In this document: piece by piece, positions 17,214-27,270 of the stretch | How the letters are laid out: each line of letters begins with the position of its first letter | Position numbering within the stretch: position 1 is the first letter of the stretch | From: Nitrospirae bacterium JdFR-86 | GTDB taxonomy: Bacteria; Nitrospirota; Thermodesulfovibrionia; Thermodesulfovibrionales; JdFR-86 | Direction of reading: 5' to 3' | DNA: 61,900 nucleotides | Assembly (NCBI GenBank): GCA_002011815.1 | Contig: MTOV01000002.1 | Coordinates: 275,238 to 337,137 of the forward strand | Notes under the pieces: generated by a model | Told to the model about the DNA's origin: nothing | Seen by the model: the letters and a program-made list of their open reading frames with translations, nothing else | Databases searched by the model: none | Translations under genes and position numbers: made by a program

Positions 17214-17524
17214 CTGGTCTTATCCCCCTTCTGCCACGGCTTGACACCTGCAAGATAAGCTGCCTTGGCAACGGCATGCGTTGCCGTGGGATTGGCTATA
17301 AATATAAACAGTATGATAAGCAAAAGCTTAATGCTTACAAACGAAAACCCCTCATAAATCACAAGCCCAATTAATATCATAGTCTGACCGAGAGTGTCAG
17401 CCTTTCCCGCAGGATGCATCCTTGAATAAAAGTCCGGAAACCGCACAACACCCACAGCAGCCACCAATACGAAAAAACATCCAATGCTTAAGAAAATTCC
17501 TGTTATAACTGTTCTGACATCCAT
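17210..17524 (-). CDS. mrpG: MrpG-like antiporter subunit
   Basis: A 104-residue, three-helix protein with the PhaG/MnhG signature 'VVRFPDFYSRMHPAGKADTLGQTMILIGL' around residues 25-55. Overlaps mrpF and the MbhD/E-like gene. Part of the small-subunit set E-F-G that precedes the large subunits here, the reverse of the Bacillus order but common in archaea and many anaerobes. Confidence 0.94.
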   Translation of the reverse strand: MDVRTVITGIFLSIGCFFVLVAAVGVVRFPDFYSRMHPAGKADTLGQTMILIGLVIYEGFSFVSIKLLLIILFIFIANPTATHAVAKAAYLAGVKPWQKGDKTR

Positions 17525-17778
17525 TACTGAAGGCTACCTGTCTCTTTGTATTTCAATATTGCAATAGTGGCTATAAAATTAATCAGCGCATACACCAATG
17601 CAATATCGAGAAAATGCGGACGATTGTATATAAAGCCTATCAATGCCAGCAGCACCACGGTCTTTGTCCCCATGACATTGACTGCAAGCACCCTGTCATA
17701 TATTCTTGGTCCTTTTACCGCACGGTAAAGGACTATCAATACAGCTATGAGCACTAAAACAGCAGCAGTGCTAAACAT
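17524..17778 (-). CDS. mrpF: MrpF-like antiporter subunit
   Basis: An 84-residue, three-helix protein with the MnhF signature 'AVKGPRIYDRVLAVNVMGTKTVVLLALIGF'. It overlaps the end of mrpE by 8 bp and shares one base with the mrpG start. MrpF helps shape the sodium/proton path near MrpA and MrpG in known structures. Confidence 0.94.
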   Translation of the reverse strand: MFSTAAVLVLIAVLIVLYRAVKGPRIYDRVLAVNVMGTKTVVLLALIGFIYNRPHFLDIALVYALINFIATIAILKYKETGSLQ

Positions 17779-18250
17779 CCTCTATCCTCTTGACACGCCT
17801 TGCCATCTCCCCTTGCAGGAGGGTTTCAGCAGGCTTGTCAGCTATAGCATGCACTATGAATTCGCCATCGCCTCCGGCTTCCACAGTCACTGTTCCAGGG
17901 GTAAGGGTCACGGAATTTGCAAAGGTAACTATCGCCAGTTCTGTCTTTAAGTCGGTCTTGACCTTGATAATCTTAGGGTTTATAGGCATTTTGGGATGAA
18001 GAGTCATGTAAGCGACATCTACGTTCGCCTTAAACACTTCAAACAAAAACCACGGCACGTATCTGACAAACCGCCAGAGCCCTTTAAACCCTCGTCTTAT
18101 GTCCGCACCTGCACCTATAAGCAGGTCGTGAGAGACAAACGCCACAAAAAGGCTGCACATCACGCCGAGAAAAATATGGAAGAAATCAAAATACCCTGAA
18201 AGTAGTATCCAGAAACAAAACATTATTATGGAAGTTATAAAAAAGCTCAA
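17771..18250 (-). CDS. mrpE: MrpE-like antiporter subunit
   Basis: A 159-residue protein with two N-terminal helices and a cytoplasmic domain; 'RYVPWFLFEVFKANVDVAYMTLHPKMPINPKIIKVKTDLKTELAIVTFANSVTLTPGTVTVE' region is characteristic of MnhE. The start is TTG 18250, with GGGGAAGGGA as ribosome site. It is the first gene of the antiporter operon, and its leader contains one arm of an inverted repeat in the divergent promoter region. Confidence 0.92.
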   Translation of the reverse strand: MSFFITSIIMFCFWILLSGYFDFFHIFLGVMCSLFVAFVSHDLLIGAGADIRRGFKGLWRFVRYVPWFLFEVFKANVDVAYMTLHPKMPINPKIIKVKTDLKTELAIVTFANSVTLTPGTVTVEAGGDGEFIVHAIADKPAETLLQGEMARRVKRIEDV

Positions 18251-18254
18251 TTCC

Positions 18255-18312
18255 CTTCCCCTGAGATTAATATAAATATGATATTATACATTCAAAGTCT
18301 CTCAAGGGGAAG
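18255..18312. promoter_or_regulatory. Inverted repeat framing the divergent promoter region
   Basis: CTTCCCCTGAGA (18255-18266) and TCTCAAGGGGAAG (18300-18312) are inverted copies apart from one extra base. They flank a 33-bp AT-rich block containing TATAAAT- and TATTAT-like hexamers, between divergent mrpE and the HEAT-repeat gene. The left arm also supplies the mrpE ribosome site. Possible operator or mRNA hairpin. Confidence 0.5.
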
Positions 18313-18375
18313 CGGTCTGGAGCTGAATAGGGTAAAATATTCATAAATGCATCCGGTGTACCCTCTAGGCTGAAA

Positions 18376-20541
18376 ATGGAAGAGCAAAAACAGGAGAAAC
18401 TTCCGCTTGATGCACGCCTCCTCTCAGAGGCAGTCATTGAACTGAACATCTCACGGAGGAATGTAGGACTATACCCTCCAGAGCACGCCATTATAAAAGA
18501 TTCTATCGCAAGGGCACACAGTCTTTTAGAAAGCCTGTTTGAACTAAGAAGCGAAATAACACTTGGCATTGCCAAAGACGCACTCGTGATTGACGAACAC
18601 ACACTCGACAGGAAAAACCCTGTATTCAAAGAGTTTGCACTCAGCCTGCATAACAAAGGAATCGCAGCCATTACTTTCTCTTCAGGTCTTACCAAAGAAG
18701 AGCTTGTAGGACTTCACGAACTGATAACGATGAAAGATGCTCCAACAGGCAAGGGCATTGTCGAGCTTGCAGAGAAAAAAGGAATCAGGCATATAACGCT
18801 CAACCCTATAGACTTCTCCACTTTTAAGTTTATTGAAGGCGCAAGGCGTGCAGAGGGCGCAGGAGGCGACACACTCGAAGACTACGTATACGGCTTGCTT
18901 GAAGGAAAGCTGACAACCGACGACTCCGCGGCAGCGCTGCTCAGTGCCCCGCCTGAAGAGGTCGCAAGTCTTTTAAACAACGCAATGTCCGCAGATACTA
19001 AAGATGAAACTTATGAAAGAGTAATCACCACATACCTAAGGAAAAAAGGAGAGACACAGTTAAGCAGAGAGTCTTTTGAAAAATTTCTTTCACTTATAGA
19101 CAATCTCAATCCTACACTGAAGCGTCAGTTCCTCTCAAGAACATTTACCCATCATCGTGTGGAGATAAAGGACGTAGAAAAAATCCTCACTGAGATGACA
19201 TCCGAAAGCTTCCAGAAAATGGTAGAGATATTTACAAGGCATTCTTCGATGGTGCCGGACACCCTTAAGAATCTTATAGACAAACTTTCTTCAATCAAGG
19301 AGGACACAGTATTCGATTTCGACGTTCTCTTGGACAACGAAGCAGTAGTGCACGACATTGAAATAGATGAGGATATAATAGGTCTCTTCAAGGAAGACCA
19401 TTTCAAGACCTTTGTCAGCAACGGCTATCAGAGAGACCTCACTGCAATGCTGAAAGCCTCTCCTGTAAAACGAATCCAGATGGAGGAGCTGGGGCAGGAA
19501 TGCAAAAGCGAGGTTATAGACAGAGTCACCTCCGAGGTAATACTTGAAGCCCTGGAAGCAGGAATAGCAACCAACGAAGAGTATCTAACTTTGCTTACCC
19601 GTCTTACAGAGCTTGCAACCGAATTCGTAGAGACAGGCAGATTTGAAGAAATACTTAACATTTACAATACACTTTACCCCTACTCCCTGAGCGGCAGTTT
19701 TACTCACGAGATATCGAGCGTAATCTCGTATTTTTTCCATTCCGAAGCATTTATATCAAAATTTATAAATGCCATAAAGCTTTGGGGCAAAAGGGACAGG
19801 GAGGGGGTCACCAGGCTTGCAAGAGTATTAAAAGCCCAGTTGATACCTCCGCTTGTTGACGCACTCCTGGAAGAGGGAAACGCAAGCCACAGAAGATACC
19901 TGCTCTCACTGCTTGGCGAGCTTGGAAGCGATGTAGTCCCCGAAGCCGTAAGGAGGCTTGACGACAGAAGATGGTATGTTGTAAGAAACATGCTCTACCT
20001 GTTAAGAGAATGCGGTAACGGCAAGCATGCCAACCATGTAAGAAGATTCGTCAAACACAAAAATACAAGGATATGCATTGAAGCAGTAAAGACATTGCTA
20101 CACTTCAAAACCGCTGATTCTGTCCCGTATCTCAAGTTCTATCTTCAAAGCAACAATGCAAGGCTCAGGGAGCAGGCTATAAGACTCGCAGGAGCTTACA
20201 GGGTCAAGGCTGCAGTGCCATACCTGCTAGACATCCTGGAAAAGAGGGATATGCTCGGCGCAGACTCTTACTATAAGATATCCGTAGTAAAGGCACTTGG
20301 GGACATAGGAGACAAAAGCGCAATACCGCATCTGCTGAAAATCTACAATTCAAAGGCTCTGCTCTTTAAAGGCAGTCTTGAGGAACTGAAAGTCGAAATA
20401 TTCCGAAACCTTGACAACTACCCGCTTGAAGCCCTTAAACCGCTCCTTGAAGCAGGACAAAGGTCTAAAAACGAGGAAATAAAGACCATAAGTAGAGATT
20501 ACTTGCAACGCATACTAAGGAAAAAGAAGGGGTATTACTGA
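18376..20541 (+). CDS. HEAT-repeat protein with shared N-terminal module
   Basis: A 721-residue, apparently cytoplasmic protein. Residues ~10-160 form a module that also begins the next gene (see findings), with 'LYPPEHAIIK' and 'NKGIAAITFSSGLTKEEL'. Middle regions are mostly helical. From about residue 490 to the end there are HEAT-like repeats, e.g. 'LLGELGSDVVPEAVRRLDD', 'TADSVPYLKFYLQSNNARLR', 'VKAAVPYLLDILEKRD', 'DKSAIPHLLKIY', as in scaffold or PBS-lyase-type proteins. It is coupled (TGATG overlap) to an HD-GYP phosphodiesterase, so a role in cyclic-dinucleotide signalling or as a binding platform is likely, but the exact function is unknown. Confidence 0.85.
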   Translation: MEEQKQEKLPLDARLLSEAVIELNISRRNVGLYPPEHAIIKDSIARAHSLLESLFELRSEITLGIAKDALVIDEHTLDRKNPVFKEFALSLHNKGIAAITFSSGLTKEELVGLHELITMKDAPTGKGIVELAEKKGIRHITLNPIDFSTFKFIEGARRAEGAGGDTLEDYVYGLLEGKLTTDDSAAALLSAPPEEVASLLNNAMSADTKDETYERVITTYLRKKGETQLSRESFEKFLSLIDNLNPTLKRQFLSRTFTHHRVEIKDVEKILTEMTSESFQKMVEIFTRHSSMVPDTLKNLIDKLSSIKEDTVFDFDVLLDNEAVVHDIEIDEDIIGLFKEDHFKTFVSNGYQRDLTAMLKASPVKRIQMEELGQECKSEVIDRVTSEVILEALEAGIATNEEYLTLLTRLTELATEFVETGRFEEILNIYNTLYPYSLSGSFTHEISSVISYFFHSEAFISKFINAIKLWGKRDREGVTRLARVLKAQLIPPLVDALLEEGNASHRRYLLSLLGELGSDVVPEAVRRLDDRRWYVVRNMLYLLRECGNGKHANHVRRFVKHKNTRICIEAVKTLLHFKTADSVPYLKFYLQSNNARLREQAIRLAGAYRVKAAVPYLLDILEKRDMLGADSYYKISVVKALGDIGDKSAIPHLLKIYNSKALLFKGSLEELKVEIFRNLDNYPLEALKPLLEAGQRSKNEEIKTISRDYLQRILRKKKGYY

Positions 20542-21635
20542 TGTCCGATAAGGTATCCGCATTTATATCTTACATAATGATTGCCGTATCCAACTGTGCC
20601 CTGTATTCAAAAGACCATCCTGCAGTCAAACAGTTTTCCGAAAAGGCAATAAAAATCATGGACGAACTTTATGAAGACAACGAACTGAGTATCATAATGC
20701 TCGGCGACAGCCTCCACATGAATGAAGTCCGTATCACAGACAAAGACATTCATATAACCAACTTTATAAAAAGACTGCGAAGAAAAGGCATAGAAAAAAT
20801 TATCTTCAAGAAAGGAGTCAAGACCGAAGAGCTTACGTCACTCATCGTAGACCTTGCCTCCACTGATAAGGCTCTCACATCCTATCCTCATATATCAGTA
20901 GGAATAGTGGAAGTGAAAATGAAGGTTCAGGACGGCATTGATGTCTCAAAAATAGTAGATGAAAACACCTCAAGGATAAAAGAAGTATATCGAGGGTTGT
21001 CGAGGTTTGAAAGACTCGATATAGTGGGGCTTGAGGATATAGTGATAGACTTCATCTCTACTCTAAAGAGGGAAGCCAATGTTCTCAGGGTCATCAGTCC
21101 TGTTAAGTCTTACAGCGAATATACATACACGCACACAACCAATGTGACAATACTGTCTATATTTCAGGCGGAGTCGCTTGGACTCAAAGGCGACATACTG
21201 CATGATGTAGGGCTTGCAGGTCTGCTTCATGACGTTGGAAAGATGTTCATATCAAAAGACATACTTGAAAAAGATGCAAAACTTACTCCGAATGAATGGG
21301 AGGAGATGAAAAAACATCCGACCTACGGTGCATTGTATCTGTCCAAGCTTCCTGACATGCCCAAGCTTGCCGTAATCGCTGCGTTTGAACACCACATGAA
21401 ATTTAACGGCAGCGGTTATCCTGAAACAAAAAGGCGGGGTATGAAACAGCACATAATAAGTCAGATCGTCGCTATCTCCGACTTCTTCGATGCACTTAGA
21501 ACAGAAAGACCCTATAGAAAGGCGCTTGACGTGCCGGTCATACTCGGACTGCTGAGAGAATCATCAGGAAAAGACTTCAACCCTATGCTCGTAGATAACT
21601 TCCTGTTTGCATTAAAGCGCATCAAGGCGATTTAA
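20541..21635 (+). CDS. HD-GYP domain phosphodiesterase-like protein
   Basis: A 364-residue protein with an N-terminal module (~1-130) similar to that of the upstream HEAT protein, and a C-terminal HD-GYP domain. Metal-binding HD is in 'LAGLLHDVGKMFIS' (about residue 230); 'EHHMKFNGSGYP' (about 282-293) carries the GYP motif, and 'ISQIVAISDFFDALRTERPYRKAL' follows. HD-GYP enzymes hydrolyse cyclic di-GMP or related dinucleotides. The canonical HHE before GYP appears here as EHH with the rest intact, so activity is plausible. The start overlaps the upstream stop by one base. Confidence 0.92.
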   Translation: MSDKVSAFISYIMIAVSNCALYSKDHPAVKQFSEKAIKIMDELYEDNELSIIMLGDSLHMNEVRITDKDIHITNFIKRLRRKGIEKIIFKKGVKTEELTSLIVDLASTDKALTSYPHISVGIVEVKMKVQDGIDVSKIVDENTSRIKEVYRGLSRFERLDIVGLEDIVIDFISTLKREANVLRVISPVKSYSEYTYTHTTNVTILSIFQAESLGLKGDILHDVGLAGLLHDVGKMFISKDILEKDAKLTPNEWEEMKKHPTYGALYLSKLPDMPKLAVIAAFEHHMKFNGSGYPETKRRGMKQHIISQIVAISDFFDALRTERPYRKALDVPVILGLLRESSGKDFNPMLVDNFLFALKRIKAI

Positions 21636-21724
21636 AAACCTGCTGCGCACGGAAAGGGCTCTACCAGCGGATTCCGAAAAGATTTCCTGATGCATGGAAT
21701 CCTCAAATATGTTAAATTAGCATT

Positions 21725-23293
21725 ATGCGAAAGATTGAAGTATACGATACCACGCTCAGGGACGGGGCACAGGCAGAAGATATTGCCTTCTCTGTCGAGG
21801 ACAAGCTCCGCATAACCGAAAAACTCGATGAACTCGGAGTGCACTACATCGAGGGCGGCTACCCAGGGGCAAACCCCAAGGACGCAGAATATTTCAGAAA
21901 AGTCAGGAAGCTTCACCTTGAAAACTCAAAGGTCGTTGCCTTCGGAAGCACCCACAGACCCGGACACAAAGTCGAAAACGACAAGACCATAAAGGCAATA
22001 CTTGACTCCAGAGCCGGCTATGCCACCATCTTCGGAAAGACATGGGATTTTCATGTAAAAGAAGCACTCAAGACCACGCTTAAGGAAAACCTTGACCTGA
22101 TTTACAACACTATCTCGTATCTGAAAGAACGCATGGAAAAGGTGTTCTTCGATGCCGAGCATTTCTTCGACGGCTATGTAAACAATCCGGAATACGCAAT
22201 AAAATGTCTTCTGGCAGCCCAGGACGCAGGTGCAGACTGTCTTGTCCTCTGCGACACAAACGGAGGCACTTTGCCTGAAGCCATTAAAGACATAACAAAA
22301 GCGGTTATAAAAAAGGTCAAGACACCGGTTGGAATACATGCACACAATGACTCTGACTGCGCAGTCGCCAATTCTATAATGGCAGTCAAGGCAGGGGCAC
22401 AACACGTTCAGGGCACTATCAACGGTCTTGGAGAACGGTGCGGCAATGCCAATCTGTGTTCAGTGCTGCCCAATCTCCAGATAAAACTCGGCATGAAATG
22501 CCTCACAGACGAGCAGATGAAAAAAATAAGGGATGTGTCCCGCTTTGTCAATGAGATAGCCAATCTCAGACACTTCAAAAGACAGCCGTTTGTCGGAGAC
22601 AGCGCCTTTGCCCACAAAGCAGGGATGCACGTAAGCGCAGTGCTGAAGTCCCCTGAAACATACGAGCATATAAAACCTGAACTCGTGGGCAATTCGCACA
22701 GAGTGCTGGTCTCAGACCTTGCAGGCAAAAGCAATATCCTCCGGAAGGCAAAAGAATTCGGAATCAAGATAGACCCGAAAGCACCGCAGACACAGGACAT
22801 CGTAGCTACCCTTAAAGAGCTTGAAAATCAGGGTTTCCAGTTCGAGGCAGCAGAGGCATCATTCGAACTGCTCATGAAAAAAGCCCTTGGTCTTCACAGA
22901 AGATTCTTCGACCTTATCGGCTTCAGAGTCATAGTCGAGAAGAGGAAAGAAGGCGAACCTCCGCTGAGCGAAGCAACAATAATGCTCAGAGTAGGCGGAC
23001 ACATAGAGCACACTGCAGCAACAGGAAACGGTCCTGTAAATGCGCTCGACAACGCACTGAGAAAGGCACTGAATACTTTTTATCCTGAACTGAAGGACGT
23101 CAAGCTCCATGACTACAAGGTCAGAGTCCTTACAGCAGGCAAAGGCACTTCTGCAAAGGTAAGGGTTCTCATAGAGTCAGGAGACGATACGAAAAGATGG
23201 GGCACTGTCGGTGTCTCGGAAAACATAATCGAGGCATCGTATCAGGCACTTGTTGACAGCATAGAATACAAGCTCCTGAAAGAAGAAGGGTAG
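21725..23293 (+). CDS. cimA: Citramalate synthase
   Basis: CimA condenses pyruvate and acetyl-CoA to (R)-citramalate, an entry to isoleucine made without threonine. The 522-residue protein has the HMGL/LeuA-type catalytic barrel starting '[21 protein letters not shown]', metal-binding '[15 protein letters not shown]', and '[18 protein letters not shown]'. A C-terminal regulatory LeuA dimer domain (about 390-520) follows. The two-domain layout and the [10 protein letters not shown] start match CimA (TIGR00977-type) rather than LeuA. Pyruvate supply links it to the por operon elsewhere in the window. Confidence 0.93.
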   Translation: MRKIEVYDTTLRDGAQAEDIAFSVEDKLRITEKLDELGVHYIEGGYPGANPKDAEYFRKVRKLHLENSKVVAFGSTHRPGHKVENDKTIKAILDSRAGYATIFGKTWDFHVKEALKTTLKENLDLIYNTISYLKERMEKVFFDAEHFFDGYVNNPEYAIKCLLAAQDAGADCLVLCDTNGGTLPEAIKDITKAVIKKVKTPVGIHAHNDSDCAVANSIMAVKAGAQHVQGTINGLGERCGNANLCSVLPNLQIKLGMKCLTDEQMKKIRDVSRFVNEIANLRHFKRQPFVGDSAFAHKAGMHVSAVLKSPETYEHIKPELVGNSHRVLVSDLAGKSNILRKAKEFGIKIDPKAPQTQDIVATLKELENQGFQFEAAEASFELLMKKALGLHRRFFDLIGFRVIVEKRKEGEPPLSEATIMLRVGGHIEHTAATGNGPVNALDNALRKALNTFYPELKDVKLHDYKVRVLTAGKGTSAKVRVLIESGDDTKRWGTVGVSENIIEASYQALVDSIEYKLLKEEG

Positions 23294-23342
23294 CAAGTTT
23301 GTTATAAAAGGGTTATAGACCCTTTTCAGATAATATTCTTAT

Positions 23343-25331
23343 ATGGACACGTTTAGGCTTACCACCCCTTTTAAACCAAAAGGCGACCAGAACAAAGCCA
23401 TCAGACAACTTTCAGACGGCATACGCAAGGGAATTAAACATCAGGTTCTTCTGGGTGTAACAGGCTCCGGGAAAACGTTCACCATCGCCAATGTGATTGC
23501 GAACGTAAATAAACCTGTGCTTGTCATTGCCCATAACAAAACCCTTGCGGCACAGCTTTACGGTGAGTTCAGGGAACTTTTCCCTGAAAATGCAGTGGAG
23601 TTCTTCGTAAGCTACTACGACTACTACCAGCCAGAGGCATACATACCCACAACAGACACATATATAGAAAAAGATGCACTTATAAACGACGACATTGACA
23701 GGCTCAGGCATTCGGCTACAAGGGCAGTCCTTGAAAGAAGAGACGTAATAGTCGTTGCCTCTGTCTCCTGCATATACGGTATAGGCTCACCGCAGGATTA
23801 CATGGACATGCACCTCATTCTCGAAGAAGGCATGCACACAAAAAGGGACGAGATACTCAAAAGGCTTGTCGAGATGCAGTATGAAAGGTCTGACGCTGAC
23901 TTCAAACGGGGCAACTTCAGAGTAAGGGGCGACATCGTGGAAATATATCCCTCATTCTCGCTGGACAAAGGTATAAGGGTAGAGTTCTTCGGCGACGACA
24001 TCGACCGGATAGACGAATTCGACCCACTTACAGGAGAAAGAATAAGAAGGATTGAGAAGCTGGCGCTTTTTCCGAACAGCCACTGGATAACACCTAGGGA
24101 AAGACTTGAACCGGCTCTTGAAAGAATAGAGAAAGAACTTCAGGAACGTATAGAGTATTTTTTAAAACAAGGGCGCACTGTTGAGGCTCAGAGGATTGAA
24201 CAGAGGACAAGATTCGACCTTGAGATGCTTCGTGAGTTCGGCTATTGCCACGGTATAGAGAATTACTCACGACACCTTAGCGGCAGAGCACCAGGAGAGC
24301 CACCCTACACCCTGATTGACTATTTCCCTGACGATTTTCTCATCGTAATTGACGAATCCCACGTCACAGTGCCACAGATAGGCGGCATGTATGAAGGCGA
24401 CAGGTCAAGAAAACAAACCCTTGTTGACTACGGCTTCAGACTGCCTTCGGCACTGGATAACAGACCCCTCACATTCACGGAATTCGAGCACAGGGTCAGA
24501 CAGGCAATATATGTCTCTGCCACGCCCGGTCCGTATGAACTTGAAAAGGCAAAAGGAAGAGTCATCGAGCAGATAATAAGACCTACAGGGCTTATTGACC
24601 CAAAGATGACAGTAAGACCTGTAAAAGGACAGGTAGATGACCTCCTGAGAGAGATTAAAGAAAGGTCAAAGAGAGGCGAGCGGGTATTGGTCACCACACT
24701 TACAAAAAAAATGGCTGAAGACCTTACAGACTACTATACAGAACTCGGAGTAAAAGCACGATACCTGCACTCGGATATAGACACCCTTGAAAGGGTCGAG
24801 ATATTGAGAGACCTCAGAATGGGCAATTTCGATGTCCTGATAGGAGTCAACCTCCTTAGAGAAGGACTCGACCTGCCTGAGGTATCTTTAGTGGCAATAC
24901 TCGATGCTGACAAAGAAGGATTTCTCCGCTCAGAGCGTTCCCTTATACAGACGGCAGGAAGAGCCGCAAGAAATGTACACGGTGAAGTCATACTCTATGC
25001 AGACACAATCACAGGCTCTATGAAAAAGGCACTCGATGAGACCGAAAGAAGACGAAAAATCCAGAAGGCTTACAATAAGAAAATGGGTATTACCCCTGAA
25101 ACCGTAAAAAGCAACATAAAAGACATCCTGAGTTCGATATACGAATCAGACTACTGGACAGTGCCTGTGATAAAAGAGCCTGAAGCAGAATACGTCTCTG
25201 ACGAAGACCTGAAGGCTCTTGAAGAGGAGATGAAACAAGCCGCACAAAAACTGGAGTTTGAAAAAGCTGCAAAAATAAGAGACAGAATCAAGGAACTTAA
25301 AAAACGGATGCTTGAAGTGGGAATAAAATAA
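23343..25331 (+). CDS. uvrB: Excinuclease ABC subunit B
   Basis: UvrB is the damage-verification helicase of nucleotide excision repair. The 662-residue length is normal. It has Walker A '[14 protein letters not shown]' (~39-52), the beta-hairpin region '[12 protein letters not shown]', helicase motifs '[19 protein letters not shown]' and '[27 protein letters not shown]', and a C-terminal UVR motif for UvrC contact ('[22 protein letters not shown]'). A small 8-bp hairpin (AAAAGGGT/ACCCTTTT, 23306-23326) lies between cimA and uvrB but lacks a T-run. Confidence 0.98.
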   Translation: MDTFRLTTPFKPKGDQNKAIRQLSDGIRKGIKHQVLLGVTGSGKTFTIANVIANVNKPVLVIAHNKTLAAQLYGEFRELFPENAVEFFVSYYDYYQPEAYIPTTDTYIEKDALINDDIDRLRHSATRAVLERRDVIVVASVSCIYGIGSPQDYMDMHLILEEGMHTKRDEILKRLVEMQYERSDADFKRGNFRVRGDIVEIYPSFSLDKGIRVEFFGDDIDRIDEFDPLTGERIRRIEKLALFPNSHWITPRERLEPALERIEKELQERIEYFLKQGRTVEAQRIEQRTRFDLEMLREFGYCHGIENYSRHLSGRAPGEPPYTLIDYFPDDFLIVIDESHVTVPQIGGMYEGDRSRKQTLVDYGFRLPSALDNRPLTFTEFEHRVRQAIYVSATPGPYELEKAKGRVIEQIIRPTGLIDPKMTVRPVKGQVDDLLREIKERSKRGERVLVTTLTKKMAEDLTDYYTELGVKARYLHSDIDTLERVEILRDLRMGNFDVLIGVNLLREGLDLPEVSLVAILDADKEGFLRSERSLIQTAGRAARNVHGEVILYADTITGSMKKALDETERRRKIQKAYNKKMGITPETVKSNIKDILSSIYESDYWTVPVIKEPEAEYVSDEDLKALEEEMKQAAQKLEFEKAAKIRDRIKELKKRMLEVGIK

Positions 25332-25339
25332 AAACAGCC

Positions 25340-25540
25340 CTACTCTTTCTTTCTCCAGTACTTTGCTTCGTGTAAGCTTAATCCCTTCTTTGATATGACT
25401 CTTTCATAGTAAAGCCTTCTCTGAATATAGTTTTCGATATCCGGCAAAAAATACTCTTCTGCAATGTTGTATCCGATAGCAAGCACACAAAGAACCGCCA
25501 CGAAAATAATAAAGACCTTGAACTTCCTTTCGTCCCTCAT
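25340..25540 (-). CDS. Small single-pass membrane protein
   Basis: A 66-residue protein, MRDERKFKVFIIFVAVLCVLAI..., with one N-terminal membrane helix (about residues 8-25) and a charged, helical tail rich in Tyr/Arg/Lys ('YIQRRLYYERVISKKGLSLHEAKYWRKKE'). The stop lies 8 bp from the uvrB stop on the opposite strand. No strong ribosome site, no known family. Composition looks protein-like, so it is kept. Confidence 0.5.
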   Translation of the reverse strand: MRDERKFKVFIIFVAVLCVLAIGYNIAEEYFLPDIENYIQRRLYYERVISKKGLSLHEAKYWRKKE

Positions 25541-25663
25541 GAGATTATTTTACATGATTGTTTCATAAAGCGAAGTTATGATTTTTTCCCAATAATATTT
25601 TCCCCTTTGAAAATTTCAGGTTCATGAAGGAGACCGGAGGGTTAAAAAATTTTACCGCCCCCT

Positions 25664-26626
25664 CTACCCCCCTATCTTGGACATAGAAACCAGACCTGCG
25701 TTAAATCTCTGTCCATGCCCTGCAGGCTTTACGGCTACGGCACGGCGGAAAACATCTTCGAGTTCCTCATCGGATGCACCTCTTCGCATGGGAGTCCTTA
25801 TATCGAATTCGATATTGGACAAAAGGCAGGGTTTAATTCTGCCGTCTGCAGTCAAACGCAGTCTGTTACAGAAATCGCAGAAATGGTCGCTTACAGGACT
25901 GATAAAACCGATTACTCCTTTTGCGCCTTTTAGCTGATAATTCCTTGATGGTCCTCCGCCTTTGAACTCAAGGCGGTTTAAAGTGCCAAGCGAAGACACT
26001 TTTTTCATAATCTCTTCTTTTCTTACGCAGGCATCTTTATAGAACTTATTACCTCCCACAGGCATAAACTCTATAAACCTTATGTGATAGTCCTTATCAA
26101 AGGTAAGCGCTGCAAATTCAGCTATCTCCTCGTCGTTAATGCCGCGCATAGGAACGACATTTACCTTTATCGGAGACAACCCAACCCTTTCTGCCTCCTC
26201 CAGAGCCTTCCACACATGACGGATATCTCCTCCTCGTGTCATGACCTTGTATTTCTGTGCATCCAGGGTATCAAGACTTACATTCACACGGTCAAGCCCT
26301 TCCTTTTTCAATGCCTTTGCCATACCGGTCAGCAGGATTCCGTTTGTAGTTATACTGAGGTCTTTGATTCCGATGTCCTTGATGGATGAGACGAGTGAGA
26401 TGATATCGCTCCTCATGAGGGGCTCGCCGCCTGTAATGCGCACTTTTTTAACACCGAATTTATGAGCCACACGCACAAACCTTGTTATCTCGTCAGATGT
26501 CAGAATCTCGGACTGTCTGAAGAGCCTGAGCCCTTTATCCGGAATACAGTAGAGGCATTTAAGGTTGCACTTATCAGTTATGGATACTCTGAGGTAATCT
26601 ATTCTTCTTTCAAACGAGTCTTTCAT
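25664..26626 (-). CDS. moaA: GTP 3',8-cyclase MoaA
   Basis: A radical SAM enzyme that converts GTP to the first cyclic intermediate of molybdenum cofactor synthesis. The 320-residue protein has the SAM cluster motif at C20/C24/C27 ('CNLKCLYC'), the C-terminal cluster cysteines in 'CDFCNRLRLTADGRIKPC', and the essential Gly-Gly C-terminus. It is the last gene after mglA on this strand. Other cofactor genes (MOSC, mogA) are 18 kb away. Confidence 0.97.
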   Translation of the reverse strand: MKDSFERRIDYLRVSITDKCNLKCLYCIPDKGLRLFRQSEILTSDEITRFVRVAHKFGVKKVRITGGEPLMRSDIISLVSSIKDIGIKDLSITTNGILLTGMAKALKKEGLDRVNVSLDTLDAQKYKVMTRGGDIRHVWKALEEAERVGLSPIKVNVVPMRGINDEEIAEFAALTFDKDYHIRFIEFMPVGGNKFYKDACVRKEEIMKKVSSLGTLNRLEFKGGGPSRNYQLKGAKGVIGFISPVSDHFCDFCNRLRLTADGRIKPCLLSNIEFDIRTPMRRGASDEELEDVFRRAVAVKPAGHGQRFNAGLVSMSKIGG

Positions 26627-26673
26627 TCATGTTCCTTTAAAGAAGCGGCTTGGATGAGATGCAGGAGCGTCTA

Positions 26674-27261
26674 TCAATAATGCTTTTTCAGCTCCATGAT
26701 GACCTGTCTGCCGATGTCCTTGAGGGTCTCGAACACGCCGATCCCTGTGGTAGCCACTGCCTCGTAATACGGTATGCCGTTGGGGTTCAGAAGCCTGTTT
26801 AATTCGTCAACAGGAACAACATTAGGCAGGTCACGCTTGTTGTACTGAATGGTATAGGGGAGCTTGTCCAGTTCGTAGCCCTGCTCCGCAAGGTTTATCT
26901 TAAGGTCTTCGAGACTTTCGACATTTGCGTCTGTTCTTTCTATCTGGCTGTCTGCAACAAAGACAACGCCGTCAACACCCTTAAGTATCAGCTTTCTGCT
27001 TGCTGCATAGAACACCTGTCCGGGGACAGTATAGAGATGGAATCTCACCTTGAAGCCTCTTATATCCCCAAGTGCCAAGGGCAGGAAGTCAAAAAACAAT
27101 GTTCTTTCAGTCTCAGTTGCAAGGGATATGAGCTTCCCCTTGCGACCAGGATTTGTCCTCTTGTAGATATACTGAAGGTTTGTGGTCTTTCCGCACAGGC
27201 CCGGACCGTAATATACTATTTTGCAGTTTATCTCGCGGGAAGAATAGTTTATAAACGACAC
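26674..27261 (-). CDS. mglA: MglA-type small GTPase
   Basis: A 195-residue Ras-like GTPase of the bacterial MglA family, which sets front-rear polarity in Myxococcus. Seen are the P-loop 'YYGPGLCGKTTNLQYIY' (~17-33), switch 2 'HLYTVPGQVFYAASRKLIL', and base-recognition 'QYNKRDLPNVV'. It follows its expected partner mglB by 9 bp. In non-gliding bacteria MglA often controls pilus or other polarity. It is in line with the por genes, an unexpected link. Confidence 0.95.
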   Translation of the reverse strand: MSFINYSSREINCKIVYYGPGLCGKTTNLQYIYKRTNPGRKGKLISLATETERTLFFDFLPLALGDIRGFKVRFHLYTVPGQVFYAASRKLILKGVDGVVFVADSQIERTDANVESLEDLKINLAEQGYELDKLPYTIQYNKRDLPNVVPVDELNRLLNPNGIPYYEAVATTGIGVFETLKDIGRQVIMELKKHY

Positions 27262-27270
27262 TTACCGCCT

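Noticed and set aside
23306-23326. AAAAGGGT/ACCCTTTT hairpin as a terminator of cimA
   Set aside because: Short stem and no T-run after it; it may just be a chance palindrome in the uvrB leader.
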